A DNA stretch of 64,000 bases from Siderastrea siderea (GCA_964030785.1 OZ034971.1:15507400-15571399); one strand, 5' to 3'. Numbered from the stretch's first letter, positions 24,401 through 30,690 are shown. Made by a program: numbers and translations. Notes: generated from the sequence alone by a model not told the origin.

Positions 24401-26877
24401 CCATACTGTTATCAGAGTTACCATTCTAACAATGGCTACATCAAAAGACACTCTTATGCAAACATCACTAAAGGGATCAAGTCTTTTTTTTTTTAATAAG
24501 AGAAATTTTGTCATACAAATATTTTGTGCCACACTGTTTCTTCTTATCATTCAGTCAGTGAGAATTACTGCAGTTTGAGATCCGGAATGTAAAACTTTGA
24601 GCGAGATAGTGAGGGTTTAGAGATAACTGAGTTCGAGATAAGTAATAGGAAATGATTGGAAAATAAGAAGCAAATCTGAGGAAAACGAGTTTCGAAATCA
24701 AGTTAGAGAGAGTTACCGGTACATGTTAAAAAGCTGGTTGAAGGTGAAGTGATTGACGCTGGTCTAAACGGACAAAACAATACTCTCCTTGTAGGTCGCT
24801 GGTGGATTGCAGGCTCATCGTTCTCAAGAAGAGGTGAAAGCGAGTTTCAAGCAATATCTTCTGTTCAAAGAGAAAACTCCAAGCTGCTAGAATTGGCACG
24901 CAAACAGCGTATGAACACTGATGTCAGAAAGAATGTATTTCTTGTTATGATGACAAGTGAGGTGATCAATTAGCCACTCTCATTGTGTTTGTAGCATAGT
25001 AGCTTTTTTTTGGTACCGCACTGTCACTGTAAACAACTGCTTACAGCCTTGTATTTTATGTAAATAATATGAAAACTGGCAAGGCAATTGGAAAGGATGG
25101 CATTCCTGCAGAACTTTTCAATGCTTTTAGCCTATAGTCAGTTACTGTATTTTAGCATAATTTATTATAAAGCATCTGGTAAAATGAGAAAATGTCACCT
25201 GACGTCAGAGTCGCCACAAGAGAGAGCGCTTTTTCCATCTCTGGCCTCAGGAGAAAGTTGATGTGTATTGATCACACTCTGATCACAGCACAAGGGCGCG
25301 TTTTTGTGGACCTTTTGTTACTCTATACAGAAAAGTCTTTCGGATCATGATCCAAAGACATGGATGCCTAAGGAAGCTTACGAACAGCATGAGACGCACA
25401 AAGCTATCTCCTCATCAAATGGAGTGAAACAGGGTTGTGTACTCGTGCTAATGCCCTTTGCTAGTAAATTGTTCCTTTAAGTTGATGGAGCTGTATTTGA
25501 ACTGGGAACTAATTTCAAAGGTGCCATGTTGAGTTCTGTTTGTAACTTGTTGTTTACTTCATGCAACTAAACCTAATCGCAGGCCTCACATAATCTGACG
25601 TTTGCTCGCTGACGTAACATCGCTCATTTCTTTATTTTGCTGATCTGTTGCTGTGTATTTTCTTGCAGGATTATGCTGATGCATTTGAGAAGCTACTTAG
25701 ATTGAATTTAAAAGATGTACAAACCCGAGAAGTAATCCATGTGCTTATTGACTGTTGCATGCAGGTACACTGAACAAATTCACGTTCTCTTGTCTTTACT
25801 TATGCTGCTTAGTTTCATGCTGCTTAGTTTCATGCTGCTTAGTTTCATGTACTATGTGCTATTGAACACATGCCATTTTTTCAGGAGAAGACGTACAATC
25901 CTTACTATGCTTACCTTGGCCAGAAGTTCTGTGAATACAGTCGGAGTTATCAGGTGAATTATTTTCATTTTCCCAAATTTTATCTACCTGTTTTGAAAGG
26001 ATATATAGTATGAGACATGGTATTTAATGGGTTTTTACTAAAGTAGAATTTGATGAGTTCCCGCGATACAATTTGTTGTAGGTTATTAGGGTTACATGAT
26101 TATAAGACAAGGATTGGTTTAGCAGCTTTGTATTTTTGTAAGGTGTTTTAGTGAGCCCGTATTGTTATCATCTGCGTTTTAATTTAACGTTTCCTTCAAG
26201 ACGGAGTGGTATGAAACAAAATAAATGGTACAAATTAAATTGTTGATCTTAATTTTAATTTAAATTGTACTTTTATTTGTCAGCGTGAAGCTGCACTTCG
26301 CAGTTGTTATATAATATCAGCATACACCATGAACAAGGTGCATAAGGGGTTTGCAGACTGTTAGAATAAGCCCCACACAAAGGGAGCAAGATGCTTTCAT
26401 AAATCTTTTTTGTTGTTGTTGTTGTTTTGTTTTTTTGTTTGTTTTTTTTTTGTTTTGTTTTTTTTGTGCTAGGTTAACCCGCTTTTTATTTGGTTTCCAG
26501 TCTTCTCTGTGGCAGACTATCAAAACACGGATAATTGCCTCACAAGTTGTTGTAGTCAGTCGTCGGCTGAAAGAAGCTCATTTTGTGTACTACCCGTGTA
26601 GAATTATGCGTGCCCTACTAATTCGTTTAATCCAGATTTTTGGTGCTGAGAAGACGTCTACATACGACTACAGAGAAGAACGACCTTGAAAGACGTCTAC
26701 CTAACATAAAACTTGCGTTTCTTTTAGGTTACTTTTCAGTATTCATTGTGGGACAAGTTTAAAGTTGTTAATGACTTAGCTGGTCAGAGTGTGAATAACC
26801 TAGCTCGCCTCATGGCTCACCTCATCGCTACCAAAGCATTGTCTTTGTCTATTCTCAAGGTATAATAATAATAATAT

Positions 26878-26919
<42 letters not shown>

Positions 26920-29471
26920 TTAATAAACTTATATAGCGCTATAATTTATAAAAATATTCTAATGCGCTTTACATGATATTCATAATTTAAGTAAAAATAG
27001 GATTAACTAAAAATTTACATGGATTTCATCTAAAAATTTAATAACTATATAATATGTTTGTACGCTTGCGTAAAAAGAAAACTTTTCAAGTTAATTTTAA
27101 ATGTATCTACATTTACTGAATTTCTGACTGCCAGTGGCAGACTGTTCCAGACCCTTGGTCCGGCGACGGCAAAAGCCCGGTCGCCAAATGTTTTGCACTT
27201 AGTCCGTGGGACCAAGAGGAGGTGTTGATCGTCGCTACGCATTGCGTAGCGACCTGGAGGTTTGATGTGTAATAAATCAGTTATGTAAGACGGGGAGTAG
27301 CCATTGAGCGCTTTGTAAACTATCAACGCTATCTTGAATTTGATCCGGGAGGATCACATATATTATACGTTTCACATAGGTTAGAGGATAACAATTTAAA
27401 GTGAAGTTGTAAGGGATTATTCAAGGCCTTACAAACTGCATATTTTCCTTGTCTTGATGAGACGTTCCCCTCTGTACACAAAGATGAGGTAGACATTTTT
27501 TTAAGCGCCTTACCGAACAAACGGCGACATGAACTTTAACTGTAACTAGATTCTTTTTCTGAACTACTTGTAAGGAAAGGGTCCACTGAAAAAAAAACCG
27601 TGACAACTACAAAGTTCTCAAAACAGAAAAGGGCAAAGCGGAGCACACAAACTTACCCTGGACAAACTGACAAGCCTCGAGGAGTAGAGGACTTAAAGGA
27701 ACTATGTCACGGTATTTACATCCATTTTTCTGATCTGACAAAATTATTTTCTTATTGAAGAGAATTTCAAAATAATCGTTTCCTAAGGTAGAAAAACACC
27801 AAAGAAGTAAAAATAAACCAAAACTGAACAAGGATGGTTACGATTGAGGGAGATTAAGACGGATTACGACTGAATAACAAACTTGAAAAAACTTGCCAGT
27901 TTTTTCAAGATGCGTTATCCGTGACGTAGCTCCTTTAAGTATCTACTTAACAATCTACAGGACTAAAGTATTAACACAACACTGTTAAGCATAAGTACAT
28001 TCAGAGGAACATCAAACTGACAACCTACAGGAATAAAGTATTTACACAACAGTATTACGTAAAACGACTTCAACTAAATTAGACACACTCACAGGAACAC
28101 CAACTTTGCAAACTAAACGACAAAAATATTTAGAGGAGGAACGACTTCAGGTTAAATGGACTTAATACTAAAAGGGACAGCAGCCTGACAATCTGGAGGA
28201 CGAAACAATCTTCACATCATTAAAAGAAAAAACGAATAAACCTCAGAATAGACTCAGCGCTCGCGGGAACTCCAACTGACAACCAACACGTCTAAAGTAT
28301 TTACACAACACTGTTAGGAAGAACGACTTCAACTTAAAAACTAACAAGAACACCAACCTGATAACCTGTAAGACTCGAGTATCTACGCAACGCTATTGGA
28401 AGAACGACTTCGACTTAATTAGACTCTATACTCAACACCAACCCGGCAACTTACAGGACTTAAGTATCGATAATTTGTAGGGAGCGTGGTGTAGCCGACT
28501 TGTAGGTACTGAGAATTGCTAAACACACACTACAGCAATCCACTACAGCTTCAACTTTATTTTCCCCAGGCCTCACGGTCCCGCTGTACAGTTTTACAAA
28601 CTTGTTGACTGATCGTAAGGGGAAGAGTTTTATTCTCTCACGAGTCCCCATGTTTCCCAATACAGTACAAGGGAAACATCGAGGTTTGATGGCAAACAAT
28701 CCCATGTAGATCTCTTCTGTATCAGTCAAATGAAGTCCTTGCGGACTTCATTTGAATTGAAAACAATATTTAATTTGAAACAAAGTATATGAGAAAGCTA
28801 TGTCCTAAAATATGCTCTGCAATCAATTTTTCAGTGGCCTTGTTGTTGTTTTCATTGTTAATTAGGCTAATATTCACTTGTAGGCTGTAAACTTTGTTGA
28901 GCTTGACAAGCCCTCTGTTCGACTTTTTACCCATCTGTTTCATTATCTTTTGCTGGACTACTCAACAGATATAACGAGGTGAGTTTTCTTGAAGCAAATG
29001 TCCTTTTTTGGACAAGTCGTTTGACTTTTCTATCAGAGAGAACTTTAGTATCTGTGCTCGTCTAATGTCCTCTTGGTTATCTTAAGTGATTATTAACCGC
29101 TCCATCTTTCTTTCTCGAGATCAGCAAAAATGTTCATGGCTTTGTTTTCTTTGTTTACTTTAGATCAGCTATCCATTGAAATGTTGTCTTTTTCATTTTC
29201 ATCCTTAACAAATGGGGCAATTTCTTAGTTAGAAAAATGATTTATTTCTTTACTATAGTTATTTTGTGTTTGTATTATTTTTTGCAGAAGTGTATTTGAA
29301 AGAATTTTACCTTTGCAAGAACTCTCTTCTCTTCGTAAAAGCCTGAGAATTTTTATCAAACATTTTGTTGGAAAAGCAAAGTTTTCAAAGGTTGGTAAAG
29401 CCACTGACTTAGATGAGAGACTACAATTTGTGGATGGTATCCTTGGAGCTTCAGATGCTATTAAACTGTAG
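1..29471 (+). CDS. NOM1: NOM1 (nucleolar MIF4G domain protein 1), 3' part, 14 exons
   Basis: NOM1 (yeast Sgd1 family) is a nucleolar protein linked to small-subunit ribosome biogenesis and, in vertebrates, to PP1 targeting. Coding exons: 1-46, 971-1099, 1871-1998, 5240-5333, 5765-5808, 6009-6064, 23735-23865, 24149-24211, 24795-24961, 25669-25764, 25885-25953, 26728-26859, 28884-28978 and 29288-29471. Every junction is GT-AG, and the total of 1434 nt is exactly 477 codons plus TAG, which strongly supports the model. The first ~165 residues are the end of the MIF4G domain (for example SSEIENLF and SLMPDKLLMEH). Residues ~231-286 carry GRWWIAGS and LELARKQRMNTD. Residues ~270-385 form the MA3 domain (EKTYNPYYAYLGQKFCEY, LSLSILK). 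The start codon and N-terminus lie left of the window. One 17.7 kb intron carries an unrelated intronless gene and many transposons. A possible poly(A) signal (AATAAA) lies near 29969. Confidence 0.95.
47..970. other. NOM1 intron, no recognised content
   Basis: Intron between the first two in-window exons. A C-rich tract lies near 629-660. Short open frames here have no recognisable protein features. Confidence 0.6.
971..1099 (+). CDS. NOM1: NOM1 exon 2 in window
   Basis: Acceptor CACCAG, donor GTGAGT. Encodes the MIF4G stretch around GSCVSISLMPDKLLMEH, ending in IGTEVG. Enters with two bases of a codon and leaves with one. Confidence 0.92.
1181..1644. mobile_element. 464-bp non-autonomous TIR element
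   Basis: Ends are CAGGGTTTTCAATTAG at 1181-1196 and its inverse at 1629-1644 (15/16 identical). A 6-bp duplication TACACT sits at 1175-1180 and 1645-1650. It has no coding capacity and contains a second, smaller hairpin element. The superfamily is not assigned. Confidence 0.75.
1276..1336. mobile_element. 61-bp perfect hairpin MITE nested in the 464-bp element
   Basis: Two 29-bp arms (1276-1304 and 1308-1336) are perfect inverse copies around a 3-base loop. The 8-bp sequence ATAATTTA flanks both sides (1268-1275 and 1337-1344). The terminus TACCCTG resembles the element at 46708. Confidence 0.8.
1871..1998 (+). CDS. NOM1: NOM1 exon 3 in window, donor abutted by a transposon
   Basis: Acceptor TTTCAG. 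Encodes FFVERLAEVFDSLHNYKK through VALFAHLYNFK. The donor is AAA/GTAAGG. Its GTAA is the left target-site duplication of the element at 2003-4544, and the presumed ancestral donor AAA/GTAAGT is split by that insertion. Confidence 0.92.
2035..2285 (+). repeat. Subterminal AGGCACA array, left
   Basis: Around fifteen or more copies of TTTAGGCACA-like units at irregular spacing, typical of subterminal binding-site arrays in TIR transposons. Confidence 0.75.
3725..3910 (+). repeat. Subterminal AGGCACA array, right
   Basis: About a dozen AGGCACA-type units on the plus strand, the same orientation as the left array even though the element's termini are inverted. Confidence 0.75.
4549..5239. other. 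Remainder of the NOM1 intron after the 2.5 kb element
   Basis: Ordinary AT-rich intron sequence with a T-rich tract at 4938-4963. No feature recognised. Confidence 0.6.
5240..5333 (+). CDS. NOM1: NOM1 exon 4 in window
   Basis: Acceptor TTACAG, donor GTAAGA. Encodes VIHCCLVYDIIRRLVNAFTG followed by QDIELLLLLLK, a conserved MIF4G helix pair. Confidence 0.93.
5334..5764. other. NOM1 intron, nothing recognised
   Basis: 431-bp intron. Open frames here are short and lack similarity to known domains. Confidence 0.6.
5765..5808 (+). CDS. NOM1: NOM1 exon 5 in window (44 nt)
   Basis: Short exon between TTTCAG and GTGCAA. Encodes NTGAEIRRDDPASLK after joining; it aligns with the NVGFSLRKDDALSLK-type stretch of vertebrate NOM1. 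Confidence 0.9.
6009..6064 (+). CDS. NOM1: NOM1 exon 6 in window
   Basis: Acceptor TTTCAG, donor GTAAGA. Encodes DIILLIQAKAASATNLAS. It is the last exon before the 17.7 kb intron. Confidence 0.9.
6364..6560. repeat. Cluster of TTATCGCGCGATAA palindromes
   Basis: Several exact or near copies of the palindrome TTATCGCGCGATAA occur in about 180 bp. The first ~70 bp (from GAGGACATGCCA) recur in inverted orientation at about 23600-23690. Confidence 0.7.
6561..7106. other. NOM1 giant intron segment, nothing recognised
   Basis: Non-coding between the palindrome cluster and a mariner-type MITE. Two overlapping 70-80 codon frames show no domain. Confidence 0.5.
7107..7599. mobile_element. 493-bp Tc1/mariner-type MITE
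   Basis: Termini CAGTCGAA in inverted orientation are flanked by TA on both sides (7105-7106, 7600-7601). Internal repeats of GGTCGCTTACGAGA occur several times. No transposase; inferred to be mobilised by a Tc1/mariner enzyme from the TA duplication and CAGT end. Confidence 0.8.
7602..8745. other. Upstream region of the intronless gene, with a two-unit tandem repeat
   Basis: A T/G-rich tract lies at 7870-7910. At about 8050-8250 two diverged ~105-bp units share ACATACAAAGC and TACTGCCCT. The CG-rich bases 8645-8670 lie just before the gene's ATG at 8746. No TATA box or other promoter element can be named. Confidence 0.5.
8746..12522 (+). CDS. Truncated 1258-codon ORF: 1227 host codons plus a 31-residue LINE-derived tail
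   Basis: This is the open frame as it stands in this sequence. Residue 1228 spans the LINE junction, and the last 31 residues, ending VNIVRLV, are read from the LINE 5' region. The N-terminal segment LFIFVFLFSCFVVLKAFLWL is a good membrane anchor. Whether this form is expressed is unknown. Its first ATG was chosen because it precedes the hydrophobic segment and gives the longest frame. Confidence 0.75.
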   Translation: MDGERYFLRNLFIFVFLFSCFVVLKAFLWLVIKLCAIICRGIKLIKGNTVAVQHADYVVTVRCGGSFAEPVSSENDESRRSKTTSLNQRNKKSYKEKESVLGSEAKENGRITTLSTAKQPCGEGLVSSTYNFNRKNKVVRRSTRPLGQTYLDVENHKGTNCEQKRNSGAIENPLIMKSQQVKEYILRKDIFHNVEKGAGSWNWTPWRVYSGVTPKKKVNNCNQRRSNGSINKNLKMQPPPVEELSSRNVSFHKNEKAASSLNATAASWHLYSDVKKERVTRCKQAQNNGKMADHTLRNDVFVKTAKVDVCASSTHCPVRLWPVYSTEETASLASSNEQQNNCANNENRAPESAAEDVNDMEEEPAESEINPRSSKFSCILKAVADAMSQVVMGVVHPLCEYVKSEWELFNDIYGEITDAARNMDPEVIACIKGEDRIHYHRYCPDNWTFCVAAPPCHSDDITTEQGNNEDVERNNPLQEPNRNTTSWSKVRTWCGHLKDAIKTLYGHLAITMTAVKSELVAIVSSIHSVLSQLRANKQISTSQEITRCSFDVSEKNKEHKSERLRDKHQEESPFKTEADQSRNAEASLVNTKSTSRPSNQGCHSQFPDALSKAPSKDDNSPVPQNSGADIYPQMKTPSRDKPRRQEPRSRKEKAPPTVGHGEKQLKLSIKGKVKKEVAPSALPCKVDEPTSFPVGEEKKQKKVNAPTRVDLPAGATHKTKEKAMQGLIPPSYVKVVARAKAHEQEMRLPSLGISNLVVPATDNKESQECISHHNDKKPSPEAQNGIEHTVSRAKCRYKRELPFFGLQASKTFNSHYWLNAVQRAPTEPMQNHLEIAAITATAMARPRAYIKRRAEGNTNSESKYKPTLQGSAMRTTQVATQMSGKGTMEQVELMEVGESEDVPFLRHPEAMVVNSEPGKGTVSFEETRPAYYEFQASAIPNVVAQVEPMETNAELETTAELETEEMETAQEQVLSGKFFPFSLPSFLTMPLATPPVEEEMEIAQEQDPSWNFFPCSLPSFLRTPFAAKSDEEEMEVVGQSVPVIPFNPEPKKMDISQHQHTFAIATSFGQPIDATWPAVATGIERPVTACTMPQRETMKISFQHVDACRPVVSPFGELTDTKRPLASTVAVIGEADKTEKILPTKQPVLQLMAQQVLQHPVQTVSLNSGFQDLQSVRQQPVAQTIQQTTKEVMLTCAPVPPTQHPLINLSCMESKRTEEASITSTIRACAARWIRRILIELRRYVVLLANFVNIVRLV
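12408..12427. repeat. LINE target-site duplication, left copy
   Basis: AATTACTTCTACGATAAGAG, matching 17607-17626 at 18 of 20 bases. It lies inside host codons for ITSTIR. Confidence 0.88.
12556..13407 (+). CDS. LINE ORF1 protein (L1 ORF1p-like RNA-binding chaperone)
   Basis: 283 residues. Residues ~30-110 are a coiled coil (repeated leucine heptads from LEKLEKLDLLEQ to VEALEKEVEDL). The RRNNLVFYNIPE motif (~113-124) opens an RRM-like fold. A C-terminal basic domain follows with RAHRTP and a Lys/Glu-rich end. This is the layout of L1 ORF1p, which trimerises and binds LINE RNA. The ATG follows the host-LINE junction by 128 bp. Confidence 0.88.
   Translation: MSLKKPSEKRFRVPSSEDEEVMHAGDEAGDAMMLKSILEKLEKLDLLEQIHERLKKIESESKELKDTVAQIESGLNSITKDVEEVKIATEQKADKSRVEALEKEVEDLRNRSRRNNLVFYNIPEKAEGEDCISFIQNFISTHMGLETLCGELEIERAHRTPTKPRSDIDGKQRPRPIHVAFLRYSDKMKVFSNAAARLKDNPFGEKLIGISEDFGKKTQEERKAIAPVRKYLQKKLGAGSKVFIAYPAILKCVDSNGRAKVISEKEQKRLKEEMEKDKESTHK
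13709..17455 (+). CDS. LINE ORF2 protein: AP-endonuclease and reverse transcriptase
   Basis: 1248 residues, complete. The endonuclease shows N10 (SLNVRGLN), E39 (LQET), D144 and N146 (GGDFN), D207 (RLDLWL) and D233-H234. The usual SDH triad reads CDH here. The reverse transcriptase shows D604 in FIDFEKAFD, the RQGCPLSGLLF motif, and the catalytic YADD at 704-707. A C-terminal zinc knuckle begins CEFC at 1128-1131, followed by SHMLVNC. The protein nicks target DNA and primes cDNA synthesis on its own RNA. No stop or frameshift was seen. Confidence 0.93.
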   Translation: MHKLSFVSLNVRGLNASRKRRAIFRQLHNRRASVIFLQETYSSPDQEKIWSNEWGSKIYFSHGSKHSKGVAILFNPKLHVSAETILQSKDGRILILKVVIEDLTFLCTNVYAPNDTQAQIKFFSKLKEHLERLHSENNIIMGGDFNCPLSENDKEGGRDTSFKKNVIEEIKNLISLLNLEDVWRSLHPKEKEFTWRTRDLKIKCRLDLWLITKDFMQKSLVQSCEIKYAPHCDHSLVTMDIQTRLQHPRGPGFWKLNNSLLEDNEYTDKLSENIPLFIKKYIHVEDKGLLWEMIKMEIRMFTTYYSKQKAKKQKNYEKILLQEAQRLQKTSGNRTTPEAIKEYDIIKNKLDKLSFDRTRGACIRSKARWHEFGERSSKYFLNLEKRNYENKCITSLTKDDNSTITDPEEILEEQRRYYENLYSSLNPQVEDPKFNLFFENESIKKLDEHQKELCEGLLTENECKNALKSFHKDKTPGTDGLTAEFYTFFWNSLGKIMVDSFNYAFRKGELSISQRQGIIRLIPKKDKNLSYLKNWRPISLLNTDYKIATKALAMRLKKVLPNIINNAQTGYLPGRFIEENIRLISDILHYTADQNLEGIALFIDFEKAFDSLEWEYLDKALDAFNFGLDFKVWIRTLYNNISSCTINNGYASKPFTLKRGVRQGCPLSGLLFILAAEALSCAIRSRSDIRGILVANKEIKLSQYADDTTAFCKDEASLEKLLEVLNLFEECSGLKLNSSKTEALWLGKNVQNKDTPFEFMWPQRPIVALGTAFSYKLNLCDQVNFVDKLIKVKKLFNLWSQRDLSLYGKITIAKTLGLSKLISSSACLHTPPYVIDAVNKLIADFVWNGKKPKIKRDTLIGAKEKGGLDLPEYEIITKSLLCAWVKRMQDGANEDWMIIPSWYLKNVGGPLIFDCSYDLSLLELKNIPAFYIDILKTWAEVHDVKSAPLDKHDIREAIIWNNKNITIAGKSVYWENWHVAGILRIKDLLEEDGKFLSYGNFLRKFGLATPFTNLWGLIAAIPLGWKRELQSTNGENRQERKSTFLPGQILTSKSARNILIQKKFKEPLASSRLQRLGVEEMKISAIYKLPFRITRETKLSIFQFKIIHNILPCRNLLYKMNISESPLCEFCNELETLSHMLVNCSRIRDFWNSVLFRWNSQNDDNYNFDELGIMYGYNPGSSGSYIFNYYILLSKRHVFLQKYEHKLPNLLLFLELVKGKMLIQRTIAHAKGQKENFLNLWKPLLTII
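17607..17626. repeat. LINE target-site duplication, right copy
   Basis: AATTACTTCCACGGTAAGAG follows the A-rich tail directly. The two differences from the left copy are both transitions. Confidence 0.88.
17626..18060 (+). pseudogene. 3' host fragment of the intronless gene after the LINE
   Basis: In phase with the upstream ORF when the LINE and one target copy are removed: ITSTIR upstream continues as ITSTVR at 17608, then VQEATSKSSNQLTMEQL. The segment is acidic with two copies of an EKFSELE...SPEH...LL.EKES unit. It has no ATG of its own at the junction (17626 is GTG), so it is treated as a detached C-terminus. Confidence 0.8.
18146..19974. mobile_element. 1.83 kb element with inverted arrays of a CCATAAATGTAATAA repeat
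   Basis: Starts TGTATCACC and ends GGTGATACA, flanked by ACTTG on both sides (18141-18145, 19975-19979). Both ends are built from tandem ~25-30 bp units containing CCATAAATGTAATAA, in inverse orientation to each other. The middle (18630-19770) is non-coding. The left array is interrupted at about 18205-18460 by another insert. It lies 86 bp past the host gene's stop. Confidence 0.78.
18205..18460. mobile_element. Insert within the left repeat array, probable MITE
   Basis: Unrelated sequence splits the left CCATAAATGTAATAA array. It contains two copies of TTTGCACTGGTGTTACA and the stretch GCCAATCAGAATCGAG. Ends are approximate and no duplication was identified. Confidence 0.45.
19980..21341. 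other. NOM1 giant intron segment with an imperfect hairpin
   Basis: At about 20112-20195, sequence beginning GCGACATGAGCATACGCACA pairs imperfectly with its inverse ending TGTCGCGCT. A related stretch recurs near 20488-20530. This looks like a decayed MITE. The 121-codon frame over it is not supported as a gene. A C-rich tract lies near 21017-21036. Confidence 0.45.
21342..21522. mobile_element. 181-bp Tc1/mariner-type MITE
   Basis: Inverted termini CAGTC..., with GTCCGTA near both ends, flanked by TA (21340-21341, 21523-21524). Distinct in sequence from the element at 7107. Confidence 0.75.
21873..22865 (-). pseudogene. 5'-truncated RTE-type LINE reverse transcriptase fragment
   Basis: On the minus strand the order is FRVQTGVKQGC, LDFADDVGLLSS, MKVNVGKTKLM, FTYLGSRVSTDG and a C-terminus with GRRRRGRFEVTWRRTMVREL. 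This is the RTE-family RT C-terminus. Frame changes near 22610 and 22690 show it is dead. Confidence 0.8.
22866..23595. other. NOM1 giant intron segment with short inverted repeats
   Basis: At 23376-23435 GGCGTGATAAAA occurs in both orientations around ACATTTTTTAAA. Inverse copies of GCAACTGTTTT lie at 23432 and 23497. No protein recognised. Confidence 0.5.
23596..23690. repeat. Inverted partner of the 6364 repeat
   Basis: The reverse complement reads GAGGAAATGCCAGTTACA, then TTATTTTCGCAGTTATCGCG, close to the sequence at 6366-6420. It lies only about 45 bp before the exon at 23735. Confidence 0.65.
23735..23865 (+). CDS. NOM1: NOM1 exon 7 in window
   Basis: First exon after the giant intron; acceptor TTCTAG, donor GTAAGT. 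Encodes RVRFMLEIISNLRNNNLRKI and PGYDASKIEHLRKVLRSVI. The split Asp codon GA/T restores the frame with the previous exon. Confidence 0.93.
24149..24211 (+). CDS. NOM1: NOM1 exon 8 in window
   Basis: Acceptor TTTCAG, donor GTGAGT. Encodes QAASIQLKVSLEDLLKTETK, the variable linker after MIF4G. Confidence 0.88.
24212..24794. other. NOM1 intron with a (GTT)n tract
   Basis: A GTT trinucleotide run lies at about 24266-24294. Nothing else recognised. Confidence 0.6.
24795..24961 (+). CDS. NOM1: NOM1 exon 9 in window
   Basis: Acceptor TTGTAG, donor GTGATC. Encodes the family signature GRWWIAGS, then LLELARKQRMNTDVRKNVF and VMMTSE, the start of MA3. Confidence 0.95.
25075..25530 (+). pseudogene. Degraded RTE-type reverse transcriptase fragment
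   Basis: Broken frames read KTGKAIGKDGIPAELF, then LRRKLMCIDHTLITAQGRVF and SSSNGVKQGCVL, matching successive RT blocks. Stops and frameshifts separate them. Same family type as the fragment at 21873 but opposite strand. Confidence 0.65.
25669..25764 (+). CDS. NOM1: NOM1 exon 10 in window (MA3)
   Basis: 32 codons: DYADAFEKLLRLNLKD, then VQTREVIHVLIDCCMQ. Acceptor TTGCAG, donor GTACAC. Core of the MA3 domain. Confidence 0.95.
25885..25953 (+). CDS. NOM1: NOM1 exon 11 in window (MA3)
   Basis: 23 codons including EKTYNPYYAYLGQKFCEY, the most conserved MA3 segment of the family. Acceptor TTTCAG, donor GTGAAT. Confidence 0.95.
25954..26727. other. NOM1 intron with T-rich tract
   Basis: A long T/G-rich tract lies at 26405-26467. 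The open frames over it are composition artefacts. Confidence 0.6.
26728..26859 (+). CDS. NOM1: NOM1 exon 12 in window (MA3)
   Basis: 44 codons: VTFQYSLWDKFK through LIATKALSLSILK. The donor is GTATAA, and a (TAA)n tail belonging to a minus-strand LINE begins directly after it. Confidence 0.94.
26862..27345 (-). mobile_element. 5'-truncated CR1/L2-type LINE with microsatellite tail
   Basis: On the minus strand, 93 codons (27326-27045) carry YKALNGYSPSYI, TFGDRAFAVAGPRVWNSLP and FKINLKSFLF, the typical C-terminus of CR1/L2/jockey-like RTs. It is followed by a short 3' region with TATAGCGCTATATAAG and a (TTA)n tail at 26921-26862 that abuts the NOM1 exon 12 donor. Confidence 0.8.
27346..27934. 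other. NOM1 intron segment, nothing recognised
   Basis: Between the CR1/L2 fragment and the tandem array. Short minus-strand frames have no recognisable domain. Confidence 0.5.
27935..28475. repeat. Degenerate tandem array of ~85-bp units
   Basis: About six diverged units share CAACCTACAGGA, AAAGTATTTACACAAC, a CTGTTAGGAAGAACGACTTC-like stretch and AGGAACACCAAC. Non-coding. Confidence 0.72.
28727..28754. repeat. Perfect 12-bp hairpin
   Basis: CAAATGAAGTCC, loop TTGC, GGACTTCATTTG. Intronic; may be a relic of a MITE end. Confidence 0.6.
28884..28978 (+). CDS. NOM1: NOM1 exon 13 in window
   Basis: Acceptor TTGTAG, donor GTGAGT. Encodes AVNFVELDKPSVRLFTHLF and YLLLDYSTDIT, the C-terminal helical extension. 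Confidence 0.92.
29288..29471 (+). CDS. NOM1: NOM1 last exon with stop codon
   Basis: Acceptor TTGCAG. Encodes RSVFERILPLQELSSLRKSL and the end GILGASDAIKL followed by TAG at 29469-29471. Confidence 0.92.
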
Positions 29472-30690
29472 CTTACTCTATCGAGAAACACGTTTGTCAT
29501 CTTCATTTAGTCTTACATAGACTGTAACACCGACACGTGAGGCTGTATTTTGCCAGCTGACGTACCCCCCCCCCCCGGCAAAATACCCACTAGAGCTGAC
29601 TGAATAGCAGCATGATTGGACCGCAAAACATCCACTGACGCTGACGAACAACTGCAGATTTGGGAAGCAAGAGACCCCCTAAGGCTGACTGAACAGCTGG
29701 TTTGCAGTCTGTACAAGTGGAGCAGACCTAGCGTTCAACCTGGCGTGCACGCCGGGACCAAAGGAAACAGTACTAAGAGCAGCTTAAGTCAATTTGCAGT
29801 AGGTGGCCAAACGGTAGAAACTCGCCTTGACTTACGGGGGAATTTGAGGTTTACCAAATTTGAGCAAGCATGATAATCTCCAAACCGAGTCGCAAGTTCA
29901 CCCATGTTTCCACCGCATTGTATTGTCAGTATTCACGGTTGAGATAATGGCTGACTGCAAGTATTCAAATAAATAAACTTGACTGCAATGTTTCTTTCAG
30001 TTGTTGTTGTTTGGGTAAAGGGTGACGCTCTTGAAAGGGAGCATTCCTTCAATTTTCAATTCCACGTGACTGACTACCGTAGTTCACTACCCAACTCAGG
30101 TTTTTACAATACAAACGGTGGTCTTAGAGGACGGCTTGGAAAAGGCGTATTTGCCTGTAAAAATTTGGAGTGTTGAGTACATTTGATAGATGACATGCGG
30201 ACGATACCTAATAGAAGGGAGGCATGGTATAGCTTAACGCCCAGGCATCTTTCTTTCGCGTGCCATGGCATGGTGTGATAGCATTGCAACGCACGGTATT
30301 AAAGGTATGCAACCAATCCCTAGAGATTCAAAAGACAATGGCGTGGCCGCCTTGATGTACCACAACAAAAGAAGCTAATGAGAAACCTTTTTGCTGACGG
30401 TACACCAACAGAGCGGTGATGACGTCACGTGCACTGCTACGCCTCATAGCCTGACATGACCTAACATGGCATGGCAAAGTATAACATGGTATGACACGAC
30501 TTGTCGTAGTAAAGCATATACAGGGTATTCAAATGGACTTGGTTATTTCATTCGGCCAAACGACGTGCACCTTTGCAAGAGCTCTCTTCCCTTCGTCAGG
30601 CATCGGACAAATGATTTACAGTGATTATTTTAACAATACATTAAGGGTTAATTGCAGAAAATGGTGGCCATATCACGGCATTTTTAACTC
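29472..30690. other. NOM1 3' flank
   Basis: Downstream of the NOM1 stop. A C-run lies at 29566-29577 and an AATAAA-like cluster at 29968-29978, which may mark the transcript end. No further gene seen. Confidence 0.5.
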
